The notes beneath the pieces were generated by a model. That model was given only the letters and a program-made list of their open reading frames with translations, did not search any database and was not told where the DNA came from. A stretch of 64,000 nt of DNA. It comes from Bradyrhizobium sp. DOA9 (GTDB lineage: Bacteria > Pseudomonadota > Alphaproteobacteria > Rhizobiales > Xanthobacteraceae). The stretch lies in assembly GCF_000617845.2 (NCBI RefSeq), contig NZ_DF820425.1:1309690-1373689 (forward strand), written 5' to 3'. Position numbers and translations under genes: made by a program. Positions 1 to 7,498 of this stretch are shown here, one piece after another (positions within the stretch are counted from its first letter, which is position 1; each line of letters begins with the position of its first letter).

Positions 1-171
1 ATGATTGAGTGCCCGCGCCTGTTGTTCCCGTTCGCGCGCGAAATCATCGCAACCGCAGTGCGCGACGGCGGGTTCCCGCCGCTGATGCTGGATCCGGTCG
101 ACTTCGTCGGCCTCTATCGGCAGAACATGGAGCGGCAAATGGCCGCTCAGGGCCAAGCCGGTCAGGCCTGA
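1..171 (+). CDS. secB: SecB C-terminal fragment (protein-export chaperone), cut by window edge
   Basis: The frame is open from base 1 to a TGA at 169-171 and gives 56 residues. It begins with the conserved block [14 protein letters not shown] and continues with [19 protein letters not shown], the signature C-terminal core of SecB. SecB is the tetrameric cytosolic chaperone that keeps preproteins unfolded and passes them to SecA. The N-terminal two thirds lie outside the window, so the first ATG seen here is internal. Its 3' end overlaps the end of the convergent dnaQ gene by 10 bp. The family call is secure despite the short fragment. Confidence 0.93.
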   Translation: MIECPRLLFPFAREIIATAVRDGGFPPLMLDPVDFVGLYRQNMERQMAAQGQAGQA

Positions 172-884
172 GCCACCGCGGCCGCGGCTGGACCGGGCAG
201 GTACTCGTTCCAGATCGCCTTGTCGCCCATGGTTGCGATGAAGGCCCGATGGGCCTCGCGCTCAGCTTCCGAAATCCGCGGCGCGAGCGGCACCGGACGT
301 TGCCGCCGCGGCGCATCGCCGGCGCCGCTGACCCCGATCTCCTCGGCATTCGAGGCCAGCAGCAGCTGCGACTGCCGCGCCCCGACCAGATCGACATAGA
401 CCTCGGCCAGCAGTTCGGCGTCCAGCAGCGCGCCGTGCTTGGTGCGGTGTGAATTGTCGATCGAATAGCGCGAGCAGAGATCGTCGAGCCGGTTGGACAC
501 GCCAGGATGCTTGCGACGCGCCAGCAGCAGGGTATCGACCAGGCGCTCACGCGGGATCGCAGCGCGCTTGATGCGGTCGAGCTCGGCATTGATGAAGCCG
601 ATGTCGAACGAGGCGTTGTGGATCACCAGCGGGGCGTCGCCGATGAACGCGAGAAAGTCGTCGGCGACCTCGTAGAACAACGGCTTGGTCGCCAGGAATT
701 CGGACGACAATCCGTGCACCGCAAACGCCTCCGCCGGCATGTCCCGCTCGGGGTTGATGTAGACGTGATACGTCTGTCCGGTCGGCATGCGGTTGAAGAT
801 CTCGACGCAGCCGATCTCGACCAACCGGTCGCCGCGCAGCGGATCGAGGCCGGTGGTCTCAGTATCGAGAACGATTTCACGCAT
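162..884 (-). CDS. dnaQ: DNA polymerase III epsilon subunit, proofreading 3'-5' exonuclease
   Basis: This is a 240-residue DEDDh exonuclease, the editing subunit of the replicative polymerase core. ExoI is visible as [10 protein letters not shown] (D7, E9), ExoII around HNASFDIGF (D94) and ExoIII as [10 protein letters not shown] (H150, D155), so all catalytic residues are present. Length matches the family (about 230-245). It is the last gene of a leftward block with coaE and maf, 29 bp after coaE, and converges on secB with a 10-bp overlap. The dnaQ-coaE-maf order next to a DUF299 gene is the conserved alphaproteobacterial origin-flanking arrangement. Confidence 0.96.
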   Translation of the reverse strand: MREIVLDTETTGLDPLRGDRLVEIGCVEIFNRMPTGQTYHVYINPERDMPAEAFAVHGLSSEFLATKPLFYEVADDFLAFIGDAPLVIHNASFDIGFINAELDRIKRAAIPRERLVDTLLLARRKHPGVSNRLDDLCSRYSIDNSHRTKHGALLDAELLAEVYVDLVGARQSQLLLASNAEEIGVSGAGDAPRRQRPVPLAPRISEAEREAHRAFIATMGDKAIWNEYLPGPAAAAVAQA

Positions 885-913
885 GTCTGTTGATAGCCGT
901 GTGAGGCGGCGAA

Positions 914-1507
914 TCAGGCGCGCCGCTGCGGCATCTTAACGACCTCGGCCAGGATGTGCGCGATTTGGGCTCGCACCGGGTCAAGTCCATGTGAGGTATC
1001 CACCACGAAATCGGCCCGCTTGCGCTTCTCGGCATCCGGCATCTGCTTGGCGATGATGGCCTCTAGCTTGGCCTCGTCCATCGTGCCGCGCGCCAGCACT
1101 CGCTGGCGCTGCAGCTCCGGCGAAGTCGAGACCACGACCACCGCATCGACCCGCTTCTCGCCGCCGGTCTCGAACAGCAGCGGGATGTCCAGCACCACGA
1201 CGGGCGCCTTGGCGGCTTCGGCAAAGAATTTCTGCCGGGAAGCGCCGAGCATGGGGTGAACGATCTGCTCGAGCTGCTTGATCGCGGCAGGATCGTGCAC
1301 GACGCGCGCCGACAGCTTTTGCCGGTCGACCTTGCCGTTCGCGGTGGTGCCGGGGAAGGCGGCCTCGATCGCGGGGGCGGCCTCGCCCTCATAGAGCTGA
1401 TGCACGGCGGCATCGGCGTCGTAGACGGGAACGCCGGCCTCCGCGAACAATTTCGCGGTGGTGGACTTGCCCATCCCGATCGAGCCGGTCAGTCCGAGAA
1501 TCCGCAT
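914..1507 (-). CDS. coaE: Dephospho-CoA kinase
   Basis: The 197-residue protein phosphorylates the 3'-OH of dephospho-CoA, the last step of coenzyme A synthesis, in the cytosol. It starts [21 protein letters not shown], with a P-loop at about residues 7-15. It continues with the typical [11 protein letters not shown] segment for the acceptor substrate and the [19 protein letters not shown] block. Length is normal for the family. It sits between maf (24 bp upstream) and dnaQ (29 bp downstream) on the same strand, so the three are probably co-transcribed. Confidence 0.96.
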   Translation of the reverse strand: MRILGLTGSIGMGKSTTAKLFAEAGVPVYDADAAVHQLYEGEAAPAIEAAFPGTTANGKVDRQKLSARVVHDPAAIKQLEQIVHPMLGASRQKFFAEAAKAPVVVLDIPLLFETGGEKRVDAVVVVSTSPELQRQRVLARGTMDEAKLEAIIAKQMPDAEKRKRADFVVDTSHGLDPVRAQIAHILAEVVKMPQRRA

Positions 1508-1531
1508 TCAGCACCCAGCCTTCTGTCGCAT

Positions 1532-2140
1532 CTACAACGCAATTAGCCGCTCGCTGCGCAGATAGGCAAGCAGCGGCAGCAGCGGCAGGCCGAGGATGGT
1601 GAAATGATCGCCCTCGATGTGCGCAAACAGATGGATGCCGAGGCCCTCGAGCTGATAGGCGCCGACGCTTCTGGTCACGGCCTCGCCGGCGGCGTCGAGA
1701 TAGGCCGAAAGCTCGGCTTCGCTCACGGGCCGCATGGTCATGCGCGCCACGGAAACATCCTCGAAGACGATCCTGCCATCCCGCGCCACGGCGATGGCTG
1801 AATTCAGCTCGTGCGTCTCACCGGCGAGGTCGCGCAATTGCGCCAGCGCCTGGGCGCGCCCAGCCGGTTTGTTGAAGAGACGGTTCCCGAGGGCCAGCGT
1901 CTGGTCGGCGCCAATCACGAAGTGTCCGGGATGACCGGAAGAGACCGCCCTGGCCTTCTCGCGCGCCAGCAACAGGGCGATCTCGCGCGGGTCCGAAAGT
2001 CTTGACGCAGCCTGAATGCCGCGCTCGTCGATGTCAGCCGTGACGGCTTCGAAATCCAGCCCGGCATTGGCCAGCAGCATTTTGCGCGCGCTGCTTTGCG
2101 AGGCCAGGATCAGCGGGGATATGCCGCGCCACGCATTCAT
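1532..2140 (-). CDS. maf: Maf-like nucleoside triphosphate pyrophosphatase
   Basis: This 202-residue Maf/HAM1-fold protein hydrolyses non-canonical or modified nucleoside triphosphates (house-cleaning dNTPase). The family opening LILASQSSARKMLL, the GADQTLALG block with the catalytic Asp, and the GAYQLEGLG segment near the C-terminus are all visible. Whether it is the dTTP/UTP type or the m7GTP (YceF) type cannot be settled by eye. It follows the DUF299 regulator by 9 bp on the minus strand and precedes coaE, as expected in an origin-proximal cluster. Confidence 0.93.
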   Translation of the reverse strand: MNAWRGISPLILASQSSARKMLLANAGLDFEAVTADIDERGIQAASRLSDPREIALLLAREKARAVSSGHPGHFVIGADQTLALGNRLFNKPAGRAQALAQLRDLAGETHELNSAIAVARDGRIVFEDVSVARMTMRPVSEAELSAYLDAAGEAVTRSVGAYQLEGLGIHLFAHIEGDHFTILGLPLLPLLAYLRSERLIAL

Positions 2141-2149
2141 GGCCGAAGC

Positions 2150-2995
2150 TTACTCGGACGGCCGGTTGCGCTGGCGATCGCTGTACAGCTTCATGATCGC
2201 CGCCGCGGTTTCCTCGATGGAGCGGCGCGTCACGTCCAGCAGTGGCCAGTCATGCTTGGCGCTCAGCTTGCGCGCGAACGCGACCTCCTCGGTGACCGAC
2301 TGCCTGTCGGTGTAGGTGTCGCTGCGGCTGCCGGACTCGGCGCCCATGGACAGCAGGCGATTCTGCCGGATCTGAATCAGGCGTTCCGGCGTCGCGTGCA
2401 GGCTGACCACCAGCGGCCGCGTCAATGTCTCCAGTTGCGGCGGCACCGGAATGCCTGGCACCAGCGGCACGTTGGCGGTGCGGATGCCGCGATTGGCGAG
2501 ATAGATCGACGTCGGCGTCTTCGAAGTGCGGGATACCCCGACCAGCACCACGTCGGCCTCGTCGAGACCTTCGACATGCTGACCGTCGTCATGGATCATC
2601 GTGTAGTTCAGTGCGTCGATGCGTTTGAAATATTCCGCATTGAGCACGTGCTGGGCACCGACACGGCCGGTGGTCGCTGCGCCCAGATAGGCTTCGAACA
2701 GCTGCATCACCGGCCCGATGATCGACAGGCTCGGAACATTGATCTGCTTGCACTTGTCCTCGAGTCTGGCGACCAGGTCCTTCTCGAGCAGCGTGAACAG
2801 CACGATTCCCGGCGCTTCCTCGATCTCGTCGAGCACGCGGTCGAGCTGTTTCTGGCTACGCACCAGCGGATAGACGTGCTCGACCGGCGTCACGTTGGCG
2901 TATTGCGCCGCGACCGCGCGCGCCACGGTGATGAGCGTCTCACCGGTGGAGTCCGAGACCAGGTGGAGATGGAAATAATTGTTCGAGGTCGGCAC
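2150..2995 (-). CDS. DUF299 kinase/pyrophosphorylase (pyruvate phosphate dikinase regulatory protein)
   Basis: The 281-residue protein is a bifunctional ADP-dependent kinase and Pi-dependent pyrophosphorylase of the DUF299 family. The family controls pyruvate phosphate dikinase or PEP synthase by phosphorylating an active-site threonine. It opens with [14 protein letters not shown] and carries the P-loop-like [11 protein letters not shown] segment at about residues 152-162, followed by [18 protein letters not shown]. It is the first gene of the leftward block. Its start faces the 460-bp gap that is the candidate replication origin. In Caulobacter and Rickettsia the homologue (RP001) also borders the origin. 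Confidence 0.93.
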   Translation of the reverse strand: MPTSNNYFHLHLVSDSTGETLITVARAVAAQYANVTPVEHVYPLVRSQKQLDRVLDEIEEAPGIVLFTLLEKDLVARLEDKCKQINVPSLSIIGPVMQLFEAYLGAATTGRVGAQHVLNAEYFKRIDALNYTMIHDDGQHVEGLDEADVVLVGVSRTSKTPTSIYLANRGIRTANVPLVPGIPVPPQLETLTRPLVVSLHATPERLIQIRQNRLLSMGAESGSRSDTYTDRQSVTEEVAFARKLSAKHDWPLLDVTRRSIEETAAAIMKLYSDRQRNRPSE

Positions 2996-3455
2996 AAAAA
3001 CCCTTTGAATTTCGTTGGGGCGGTTTGTGGATTTCTGTGGAGCTTAACCCCTCGGAAAGGGATGCGCGACACCAGGGGCGGGACAAGCAGCGATTTTCTT
3101 CACACCGCTGCCGGTCAGGACAAGTCCGGCGCCCCGCCGGGAGGGAAGCGGGATTGCGCGGACAAGTCCCTTGATAAGCTGCCGATACAAACGCGCAAGC
3201 CTTTGACGCCGACTGATTTATCGGAAGTCGATAAAGGCTGTCCGGGACATGTGGATGGATGTGAACAAGCGCACGCGAACGCGCGGACGGAATTGCGTGA
3301 GTCCAATCCACGGTCACATAGACTCAAACCTTAAGAATCTAAGATTCTAGATTTGAGGAAGGCGCATCCGAGGGATATGTGTGCGGGGTAAGACCTTAAC
3401 GAGTTCTTACTATCCCCAGCGTTCCCCGAGCGGGCAGCAAGCCGGACCCCCGAAA
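2996..3455. other. Candidate chromosomal replication origin (oriC)
   Basis: This 460-bp non-coding gap separates the leftward dnaQ-coaE-maf-DUF299 block from the rightward hemJ-rho block. It contains an AT-rich stretch around 3331-3358 with the inverted repeat AGAATCT-A-AGATTCT (3334-3348). Four GANTC methylation sites lie within 50 bp (3299, 3321, 3335, 3343). A TTTATCG/CGATAAA inverted repeat spans 3217-3235. DnaA-box-like 9-mers occur at 3026 (TGTGGATTT), 3250 (TGTGGATGG) and 3260 (TGTGAACAA), with 7-8 of 9 matches to the consensus. A CtrA-like TTAA-N7-TTAC lies at 3396-3410. The Caulobacter origin lies beside the same DUF299 gene. Origin function is inferred; no perfect DnaA box is present. 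Confidence 0.6.
3396..3410. promoter_or_regulatory. CtrA-like binding site TTAA-N7-TTAC
   Basis: TTAA at 3396-3399 and TTAC at 3407-3410 are separated by exactly seven bases. This matches the CtrA consensus TTAA-N7-TTAA(C) with one mismatch. It lies about 50 bp after the AT-rich palindrome and 46 bp before the hemJ start. It could therefore repress origin firing, as CtrA does in Caulobacter, or regulate hemJ. The call is motif-based only. Confidence 0.45.
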
Positions 3456-3890
3456 ATGTTCGAAGACGTCTATCTCTGGATCAAGGCGCTCCACGTGATC
3501 GCCGTCATCTCCTGGATGGCCGGCATGCTCTATCTGCCGCGGCTGTTCGTCTATCATTGCGAGGCCGAAATCGGCTCGAAGCAGTCCGAGACGTTCAAAA
3601 TCATGGAACGCCGGCTGCTCAAGGCGATCATCAACCCCGCGATGACGGTCACCTGGCTCGCCGGGCTCTATCTCGCCTGGTCCGGCCATTGGTTCTCGTT
3701 CGGCTGGCTGCACGTAAAACTGGCACTGGTCCTGGTGCTCTCGGCGGTCCACGGCTTTTTTTCCCGCTGGGTCAAGGATTTCGCCGCTGACAAGCGCCCG
3801 CGAAGCCAAAAATTCTATCGGATTATCAATGAGGTGCCGACCGTCCTGATGATTGTCATCGTGATCATGGTGATCGTGAAGCCGTTCTAG
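3456..3890 (+). CDS. hemJ: HemJ protoporphyrinogen IX oxidase
   Basis: This 144-residue integral membrane protein has four predicted helices. It begins MFEDVYLWIKALHVIAVISWMAGMLYLPRLFVYH, with the conserved His in helix 1, followed by helices around VTWLAGLYLAWSG, HVKLALVLVLSAVHGFF and VLMIVIVIMVIVKPF. HemJ oxidises protoporphyrinogen IX to protoporphyrin IX in haem synthesis in bacteria lacking HemG and HemY. The ATG at 3456 is chosen because the conserved N-terminus starts there; an upstream in-frame extension into the candidate origin is unlikely. In many alphaproteobacteria hemE and hemH precede it; they are absent here. A weak hairpin terminator follows. Confidence 0.92.
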   Translation: MFEDVYLWIKALHVIAVISWMAGMLYLPRLFVYHCEAEIGSKQSETFKIMERRLLKAIINPAMTVTWLAGLYLAWSGHWFSFGWLHVKLALVLVLSAVHGFFSRWVKDFAADKRPRSQKFYRIINEVPTVLMIVIVIMVIVKPF

Positions 3891-3913
3891 GCAAAACGCG
3901 CGGCGATTAGCTC

Positions 3914-3948
3914 AGCGCTTCGGCTTGCGGAGCGCTAGGCGATTTTCT
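3914..3948 (+). terminator. Weak intrinsic terminator after hemJ
   Basis: The arms AGCGCTTCG (3914-3922) and CGGAGCGCT (3928-3936) form a 9-bp stem with one G-U pair, followed by a short GATTTTCTAT tract. It lies 24 bp after the hemJ stop. The T-run is short, so termination may be partial. Confidence 0.45.
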
Positions 3949-4146
3949 ATATTGTCGACATCCCACCCAACGCAGGCGGATGTGGTTGTGTCCGAGCCTT
4001 CCAGAGGCTGGATACCGCATCAGGTTTGAAGCCTCTCCGGCACTCTCCTTGCCAGACCTGCGGACCTTACCTGCACCTGCTCGCGTCCGCATTTCAGAGC
4101 CTCCTCGCACCCCCCTCTTTTCAGGTTACCCCACAGGACCACCCCA

Positions 4147-5412
4147 ATGCGGGAAATCAAACTCCAGGACCTCAAGTCGAAAACCCCGGCCGAGCTGGTC
4201 TCGTTCGCGGAAGAGAACGGGGTCGAGAACGCCAGCACCATGCGCAAGCAGGAGCTGCTGTTCGCCATCCTCAAGCAGCTTTCGCTCGCCGAGACAGATA
4301 TCGTCGGCGAGGGTGTCGTCGAGGTTCTCTCCGACGGCTTCGGCTTTCTCCGCTCACCCGATGCGAATTATCTGCCGGGTCCGGACGACATCTACGTTTC
4401 GCCCTCGCAGATCCGCCGTTTCGGCCTGCGCACCGGCGACACCATCGAAGGCCACATCCGCAGCCCGAAAGAGGGCGAGCGCTACTTCGCGCTGCTGAAG
4501 GTCAACACGCTCAATTTCGAGGACCCGGAAAAGGCCAAGCACAAGGTCAATTTCGACAACCTCACGCCGCTGTTTCCGAATCAGCGTTTCCGCATGGAGA
4601 TCGACGATCCGACGCGGAAAGACCTGTCCGCACGCGTGATCGACATCGTTGCGCCGATCGGCAAGGGCCAGCGCGCGCTGATCGTGGCGCCGCCGCGCAC
4701 CGGCAAGACCGTGCTGATGCAGAACATCGCGCACTCGATCACGCACAATCACCCCGAATGCTATCTGATCGTGCTCCTGATCGACGAGCGTCCGGAAGAA
4801 GTCACTGACATGCAGCGCTCGGTGAAGGGCGAGGTCGTGTCCTCGACCTTCGACGAGCCGGCGGTGCGCCACGTCCAGGTTGCCGAAATGGTGATCGAAA
4901 AAGCGAAACGCCTGGTCGAGCATGGCCGCGATGTCGTGATCCTGCTGGATTCGATCACGCGCTTGGGGCGCGCCTACAACACCGTCGTGCCGTCATCCGG
5001 CAAGGTGCTGACCGGCGGTGTCGACGCCAACGCGCTGCAACGCCCGAAGCGCTTCTTCGGCGCGGCCCGCAACATCGAGGAGGGCGGCTCGCTGACCATC
5101 ATCGCGACCGCGCTGGTCGATACCGGCAGCCGCATGGACGAAGTCATCTTCGAGGAGTTCAAGGGCACCGGTAACTCCGAGCTGATCCTGGACCGCAAGG
5201 TCTCGGACAAGCGCACCTTCCCGGCGATCGACATCTCGCGGTCCGGCACCCGCAAGGAGGAGCTCATCACCGATCCGCAGGTGCTCAAGAAGATGTACGT
5301 GCTCCGCCGTATCCTCAATCCGATGGGCACGATGGACGCGATCGACTTCCTGCTCGACAAGCTGCGCTCGACCAAGAGCAATTCGGAGTTCTTCGACTCC
5401 ATGAATACCTGA
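4147..5412 (+). CDS. rho: Transcription termination factor Rho
   Basis: The 421-residue hexameric RNA helicase terminates transcription at rut sites. It starts [22 protein letters not shown] (Rho N domain). The RNA-binding cold-shock domain follows, with the segment [26 protein letters not shown]. The ATPase core has Walker A APPRTGKT at about residue 180 and the Q/R loops near [18 protein letters not shown]. Length matches the 419-422 residues of Rho. An AGGA sequence lies 14 bases upstream of the ATG. The preceding 256 bp contain the hemJ terminator and a leader with no obvious gene. A strong hairpin terminator follows the stop codon. Confidence 0.98.
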   Translation: MREIKLQDLKSKTPAELVSFAEENGVENASTMRKQELLFAILKQLSLAETDIVGEGVVEVLSDGFGFLRSPDANYLPGPDDIYVSPSQIRRFGLRTGDTIEGHIRSPKEGERYFALLKVNTLNFEDPEKAKHKVNFDNLTPLFPNQRFRMEIDDPTRKDLSARVIDIVAPIGKGQRALIVAPPRTGKTVLMQNIAHSITHNHPECYLIVLLIDERPEEVTDMQRSVKGEVVSSTFDEPAVRHVQVAEMVIEKAKRLVEHGRDVVILLDSITRLGRAYNTVVPSSGKVLTGGVDANALQRPKRFFGAARNIEEGGSLTIIATALVDTGSRMDEVIFEEFKGTGNSELILDRKVSDKRTFPAIDISRSGTRKEELITDPQVLKKMYVLRRILNPMGTMDAIDFLLDKLRSTKSNSEFFDSMNT

Positions 5413-5420
5413 GTGCACTG

Positions 5421-5461
5421 CAGCAAAAAGTTCGGGGCGCCTTCGGGCGCCCTTTTTGCTG
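5421..5461. terminator. Strong rho-gene intrinsic terminator (UUCG tetraloop)
   Basis: GGGCGCC (5435-5441), loop TTCG, and GGCGCCC (5446-5452) form a perfect stem followed by TTTTT. The outer arms CAGCAAAAAG (5421-5430) and CTTTTTGCTG (5452-5461) are also complementary, so the element can work in both directions. It starts 8 bp after the rho stop. Confidence 0.85.
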
Positions 5462-5577
5462 CGGTTCTGCTGCAGCGAAGATGCAGCATGGACGGTAAGC
5501 CGTAGGCCGGTCTCAACTCCTCCGTAAGTCATTGATCTGACGAAATAATCCTATAGCCTTGGTCCACCTCTCTATCA

Positions 5578-5628
5578 GCAGATCAGGCGATCTGCAGCAA
5601 ATGCTGCAGATATATTGCGGGGCAATAT
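5578..5628. repeat. Three adjacent or overlapping inverted repeats upstream of mnmE
   Basis: GCAGATC/GATCTGC (5578-5584 with 5589-5595), ATCTGCAGCA/TGCTGCAGAT (5590-5611) and ATATTGC/GCAATAT (5612-5628) follow one another. The first two share bases 5590-5595, so only one of them can fold at a time in RNA. They lie about 100-150 bp before the mnmE ATG. Function is unknown; an attenuator-like leader or a protein-binding region is possible. Confidence 0.55.
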
Positions 5629-5724
5629 TAGATCTACTGCGGAATCTGGCGCAGCAAAGCACCGTTGGCTCGATCGCGAAAACCGGACGTTTGCGTTTTC
5701 GGCGACAGCCGCACAAATAGGCCC

Positions 5725-7083
5725 ATGCATCCGCGAGACCAGACCATTTTTGCGCTGTCATCCGGCCGGGGACCGAGCGCGATCGCCGTGGTCCGCGTCT
5801 CCGGCTCGCAAGCCGGCCTCGTGTTGACGACGCTTGCCGGCCGGCTGCCGGTGCCGCGAAAGGCGAGCCGCCGGCTGCTCCGGGACGGGGCGGGCCGGCC
5901 GATCGACGATGCGGTCGTGCTCTGGCTTCCGGGACCGGGCAGCGCGACGGGGGAGGACATCGCCGAATTTCACGTCCATGGCGGCCGCGCGGTACTGGCG
6001 GCGCTGCTCAGAGAAATTTCGGATATATCGAATACGCGCGCGGCGGAGCCCGGCGAGTTCACCCGGCGCGCCTTCGAGAACGGCAAGCTCGACCTCACCG
6101 AGGCCGAGGGCCTCGACGACCTCATTCACGCCGACACCGACCGCCAGCGCCGGCAGGCGCTGCGCCAGTTGCAGGGCCTGCTCGGCGACCGCGCGCGCGA
6201 CTGGCGCGAGCGCATCATCGAAGCCTCCGCGCTGATCGAGGCCGGCATCGATTTTTCCGATGAAGGCGACGTGCCGGCGGAACTGCGGGCGCCGGCCGTG
6301 AAAGCGATCAAGGCGCTTCATGACGAGATCGCAGAAGTCCTTGCGGCACAGGGACATTCTGAACGGCTGCGCGACGGCCTCGTGGTTGCGATCGCTGGCG
6401 AGCCGAATGTCGGCAAGTCGACGCTCATCAACCAGCTGGCGCGCCGCGAGGTCGCGATCGTCTCGCCGCACGCCGGCACCACGCGTGACGTGATCGAGGT
6501 GCAGCTCGATCTCGACGGCTACCCGGTCACGGTGATCGACACCGCCGGCATCCGCGAGACTGACGATCCCGTCGAGCAGGAAGGCGTACGCCGCGCCCGC
6601 GCGCGAGCCGGGGACGCCGATCTGGTGCTGTGGTTGGTGGAGGGCGGGCAGGCCGTCGATCCCGATATAATGCGCTCGCGCTGGACATCGGTGAACGGTG
6701 TTGCTTCGTCCGGCGGCTCGGTCTGGATCGTCCGGAACAAGATCGATCTCGGCGGGGTCGCAGGAGCTAGGCCGCGCGATGAGTTCGGGATCTCGGCAAG
6801 CCGGGGCGACGGCATCCCCGAGCTGGTCGAGGCGCTGGTGAAATTCGCTTCGGAGTTCTTCGGGACGACTGAGGGGGCCCTGGTCACCCGGGCCCGCCAG
6901 CGGGAGTTGTTGAGCCGGGCCTCAGACAGTTTGCGCCGGAGCCTGGACCTTGTAGAAGACGGCGAGGAGCTCGCGGCCGAAGAGCTGCGCGCCGCGGCCT
7001 ACGCCTTGGGCCGGCTCTTGGGCCGCGTGGACGTCGAGGACGTCCTCGGCGCCATCTTTCAGAAATTCTGTATCGGAAAGTAG
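5725..7083 (+). CDS. mnmE: tRNA uridine-5-carboxymethylaminomethyl(34) synthesis GTPase MnmE
   Basis: The 452-residue protein works with MnmG to modify the wobble uridine (U34) of certain tRNAs. The N-terminal folate-binding domain starts [27 protein letters not shown]. The G domain carries [11 protein letters not shown] (Walker A) and [15 protein letters not shown] (DTAG switch), and the protein ends in FCIGK, the invariant C-(I/L/V)-GK motif with the catalytic Cys. ATG 5725 is preferred because the conserved protein begins there; the open frame extends 60 bp upstream without family similarity. Its stop codon lies at the base of a terminator hairpin, and mnmG follows after the parS region. 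Confidence 0.97.
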   Translation: MHPRDQTIFALSSGRGPSAIAVVRVSGSQAGLVLTTLAGRLPVPRKASRRLLRDGAGRPIDDAVVLWLPGPGSATGEDIAEFHVHGGRAVLAALLREISDISNTRAAEPGEFTRRAFENGKLDLTEAEGLDDLIHADTDRQRRQALRQLQGLLGDRARDWRERIIEASALIEAGIDFSDEGDVPAELRAPAVKAIKALHDEIAEVLAAQGHSERLRDGLVVAIAGEPNVGKSTLINQLARREVAIVSPHAGTTRDVIEVQLDLDGYPVTVIDTAGIRETDDPVEQEGVRRARARAGDADLVLWLVEGGQAVDPDIMRSRWTSVNGVASSGGSVWIVRNKIDLGGVAGARPRDEFGISASRGDGIPELVEALVKFASEFFGTTEGALVTRARQRELLSRASDSLRRSLDLVEDGEELAAEELRAAAYALGRLLGRVDVEDVLGAIFQKFCIGK

Positions 7084-7125
7084 CGCTAGTTCTTCATTGT
7101 AGAACTAGCGCTTGTTCCATTTCTT
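7082..7125 (+). terminator. Intrinsic terminator overlapping the mnmE stop codon
   Basis: The arms AGCGCTAGTTCT (7082-7093) and AGAACTAGCGCT (7101-7112) form a perfect 12-bp stem with a 7-base loop, followed by the T-rich tract TGTTCCATTTCTTCT. The 5' arm begins inside the mnmE stop codon (7081-7083). Confidence 0.75.
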
Positions 7126-7126
7126 C

Positions 7127-7142
7127 TGCTTCACGTGAAACA
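7127..7142. other. parS site 1 (one mismatch)
   Basis: TGCTTCACGTGAAACA matches the ParB-binding consensus TGTTTCACGTGAAACA at 15 of 16 positions. It is one of four sites in the mnmE-mnmG gap. Confidence 0.85.
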
Positions 7143-7158
7143 CGAGCGGGCCTCCGCT

Positions 7159-7174
7159 TGTTTCACGTGAAACA
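7159..7174. other. parS site 2 (perfect)
   Basis: TGTTTCACGTGAAACA is a perfect 16-bp palindromic parS. It lies 32 bp after site 1, centre to centre. Confidence 0.93.
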
Positions 7175-7186
7175 CCGCTCTCTCAA

Positions 7187-7270
7187 CGTCATTGCGAGGA
7201 GCCATTGCGACGAAGCAATCCAGACTGCCTCCGTCGCGGGACTCTGGATTGCTTCGCTTCGCTCGCAATG
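7187..7270. repeat. Dispersed palindromic repeat, copy A (CGTCATTGCGAG family)
   Basis: The left arm CGTCATTGCGAGGAGC with GAAGCAATCCAGA pairs with the right arm TCTGGATTGCTTCG ending GCTCGCAATG. Similar elements occur at 12138-12217 and 57541-57622 in this window. It lies between parS sites 2 and 3. This is a REP-like intergenic family frequent in Bradyrhizobium. Confidence 0.85.
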
Positions 7271-7335
7271 CGGCTCCGCGATCAAGCACAAGGGCACACG
7301 AGGGGGTGTTGACCTCGCGGCCGAGCGCGCCGATT

Positions 7336-7351
7336 CGTTTCACGTGAAACA
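7336..7351. other. parS site 3 (one mismatch)
   Basis: CGTTTCACGTGAAACA has 15 of 16 matches to the parS consensus. Confidence 0.88.
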
Positions 7352-7374
7352 GCGGGCGGATCGATGCCCCCTTC

Positions 7375-7397
7375 CTACTGTGCATGGGGTTGTTTTC
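7375..7397. repeat. 23-bp sequence repeated at 47263-47285
   Basis: These 23 bases (beginning CTACTGTGCATGG) recur without a mismatch at 47263-47285, both times in non-coding DNA on the same strand. Similarity stops outside them. It looks like the conserved core of a dispersed element; no function is known to me. Confidence 0.7.
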
Positions 7398-7427
7398 TCG
7401 AAATGCCATTTTGACTTGGGCCCCGCT

Positions 7428-7443
7428 TGTTTCACGTGAAACA
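7428..7443. other. parS site 4 (perfect)
   Basis: TGTTTCACGTGAAACA is a perfect parS, 56 bp before the mnmG start. Confidence 0.93.
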
Positions 7444-7498
7444 CGAGGCCCCGAGTTTCCACTTCCGGCTTTCCCGGCTCTGAGCTAGAAGTCCGCCC

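Noticed and set aside
7158..7439. Open frames in the mnmE-mnmG gap on both strands
   Set aside because: They read through parS sites and a palindromic repeat and have no protein-like features.
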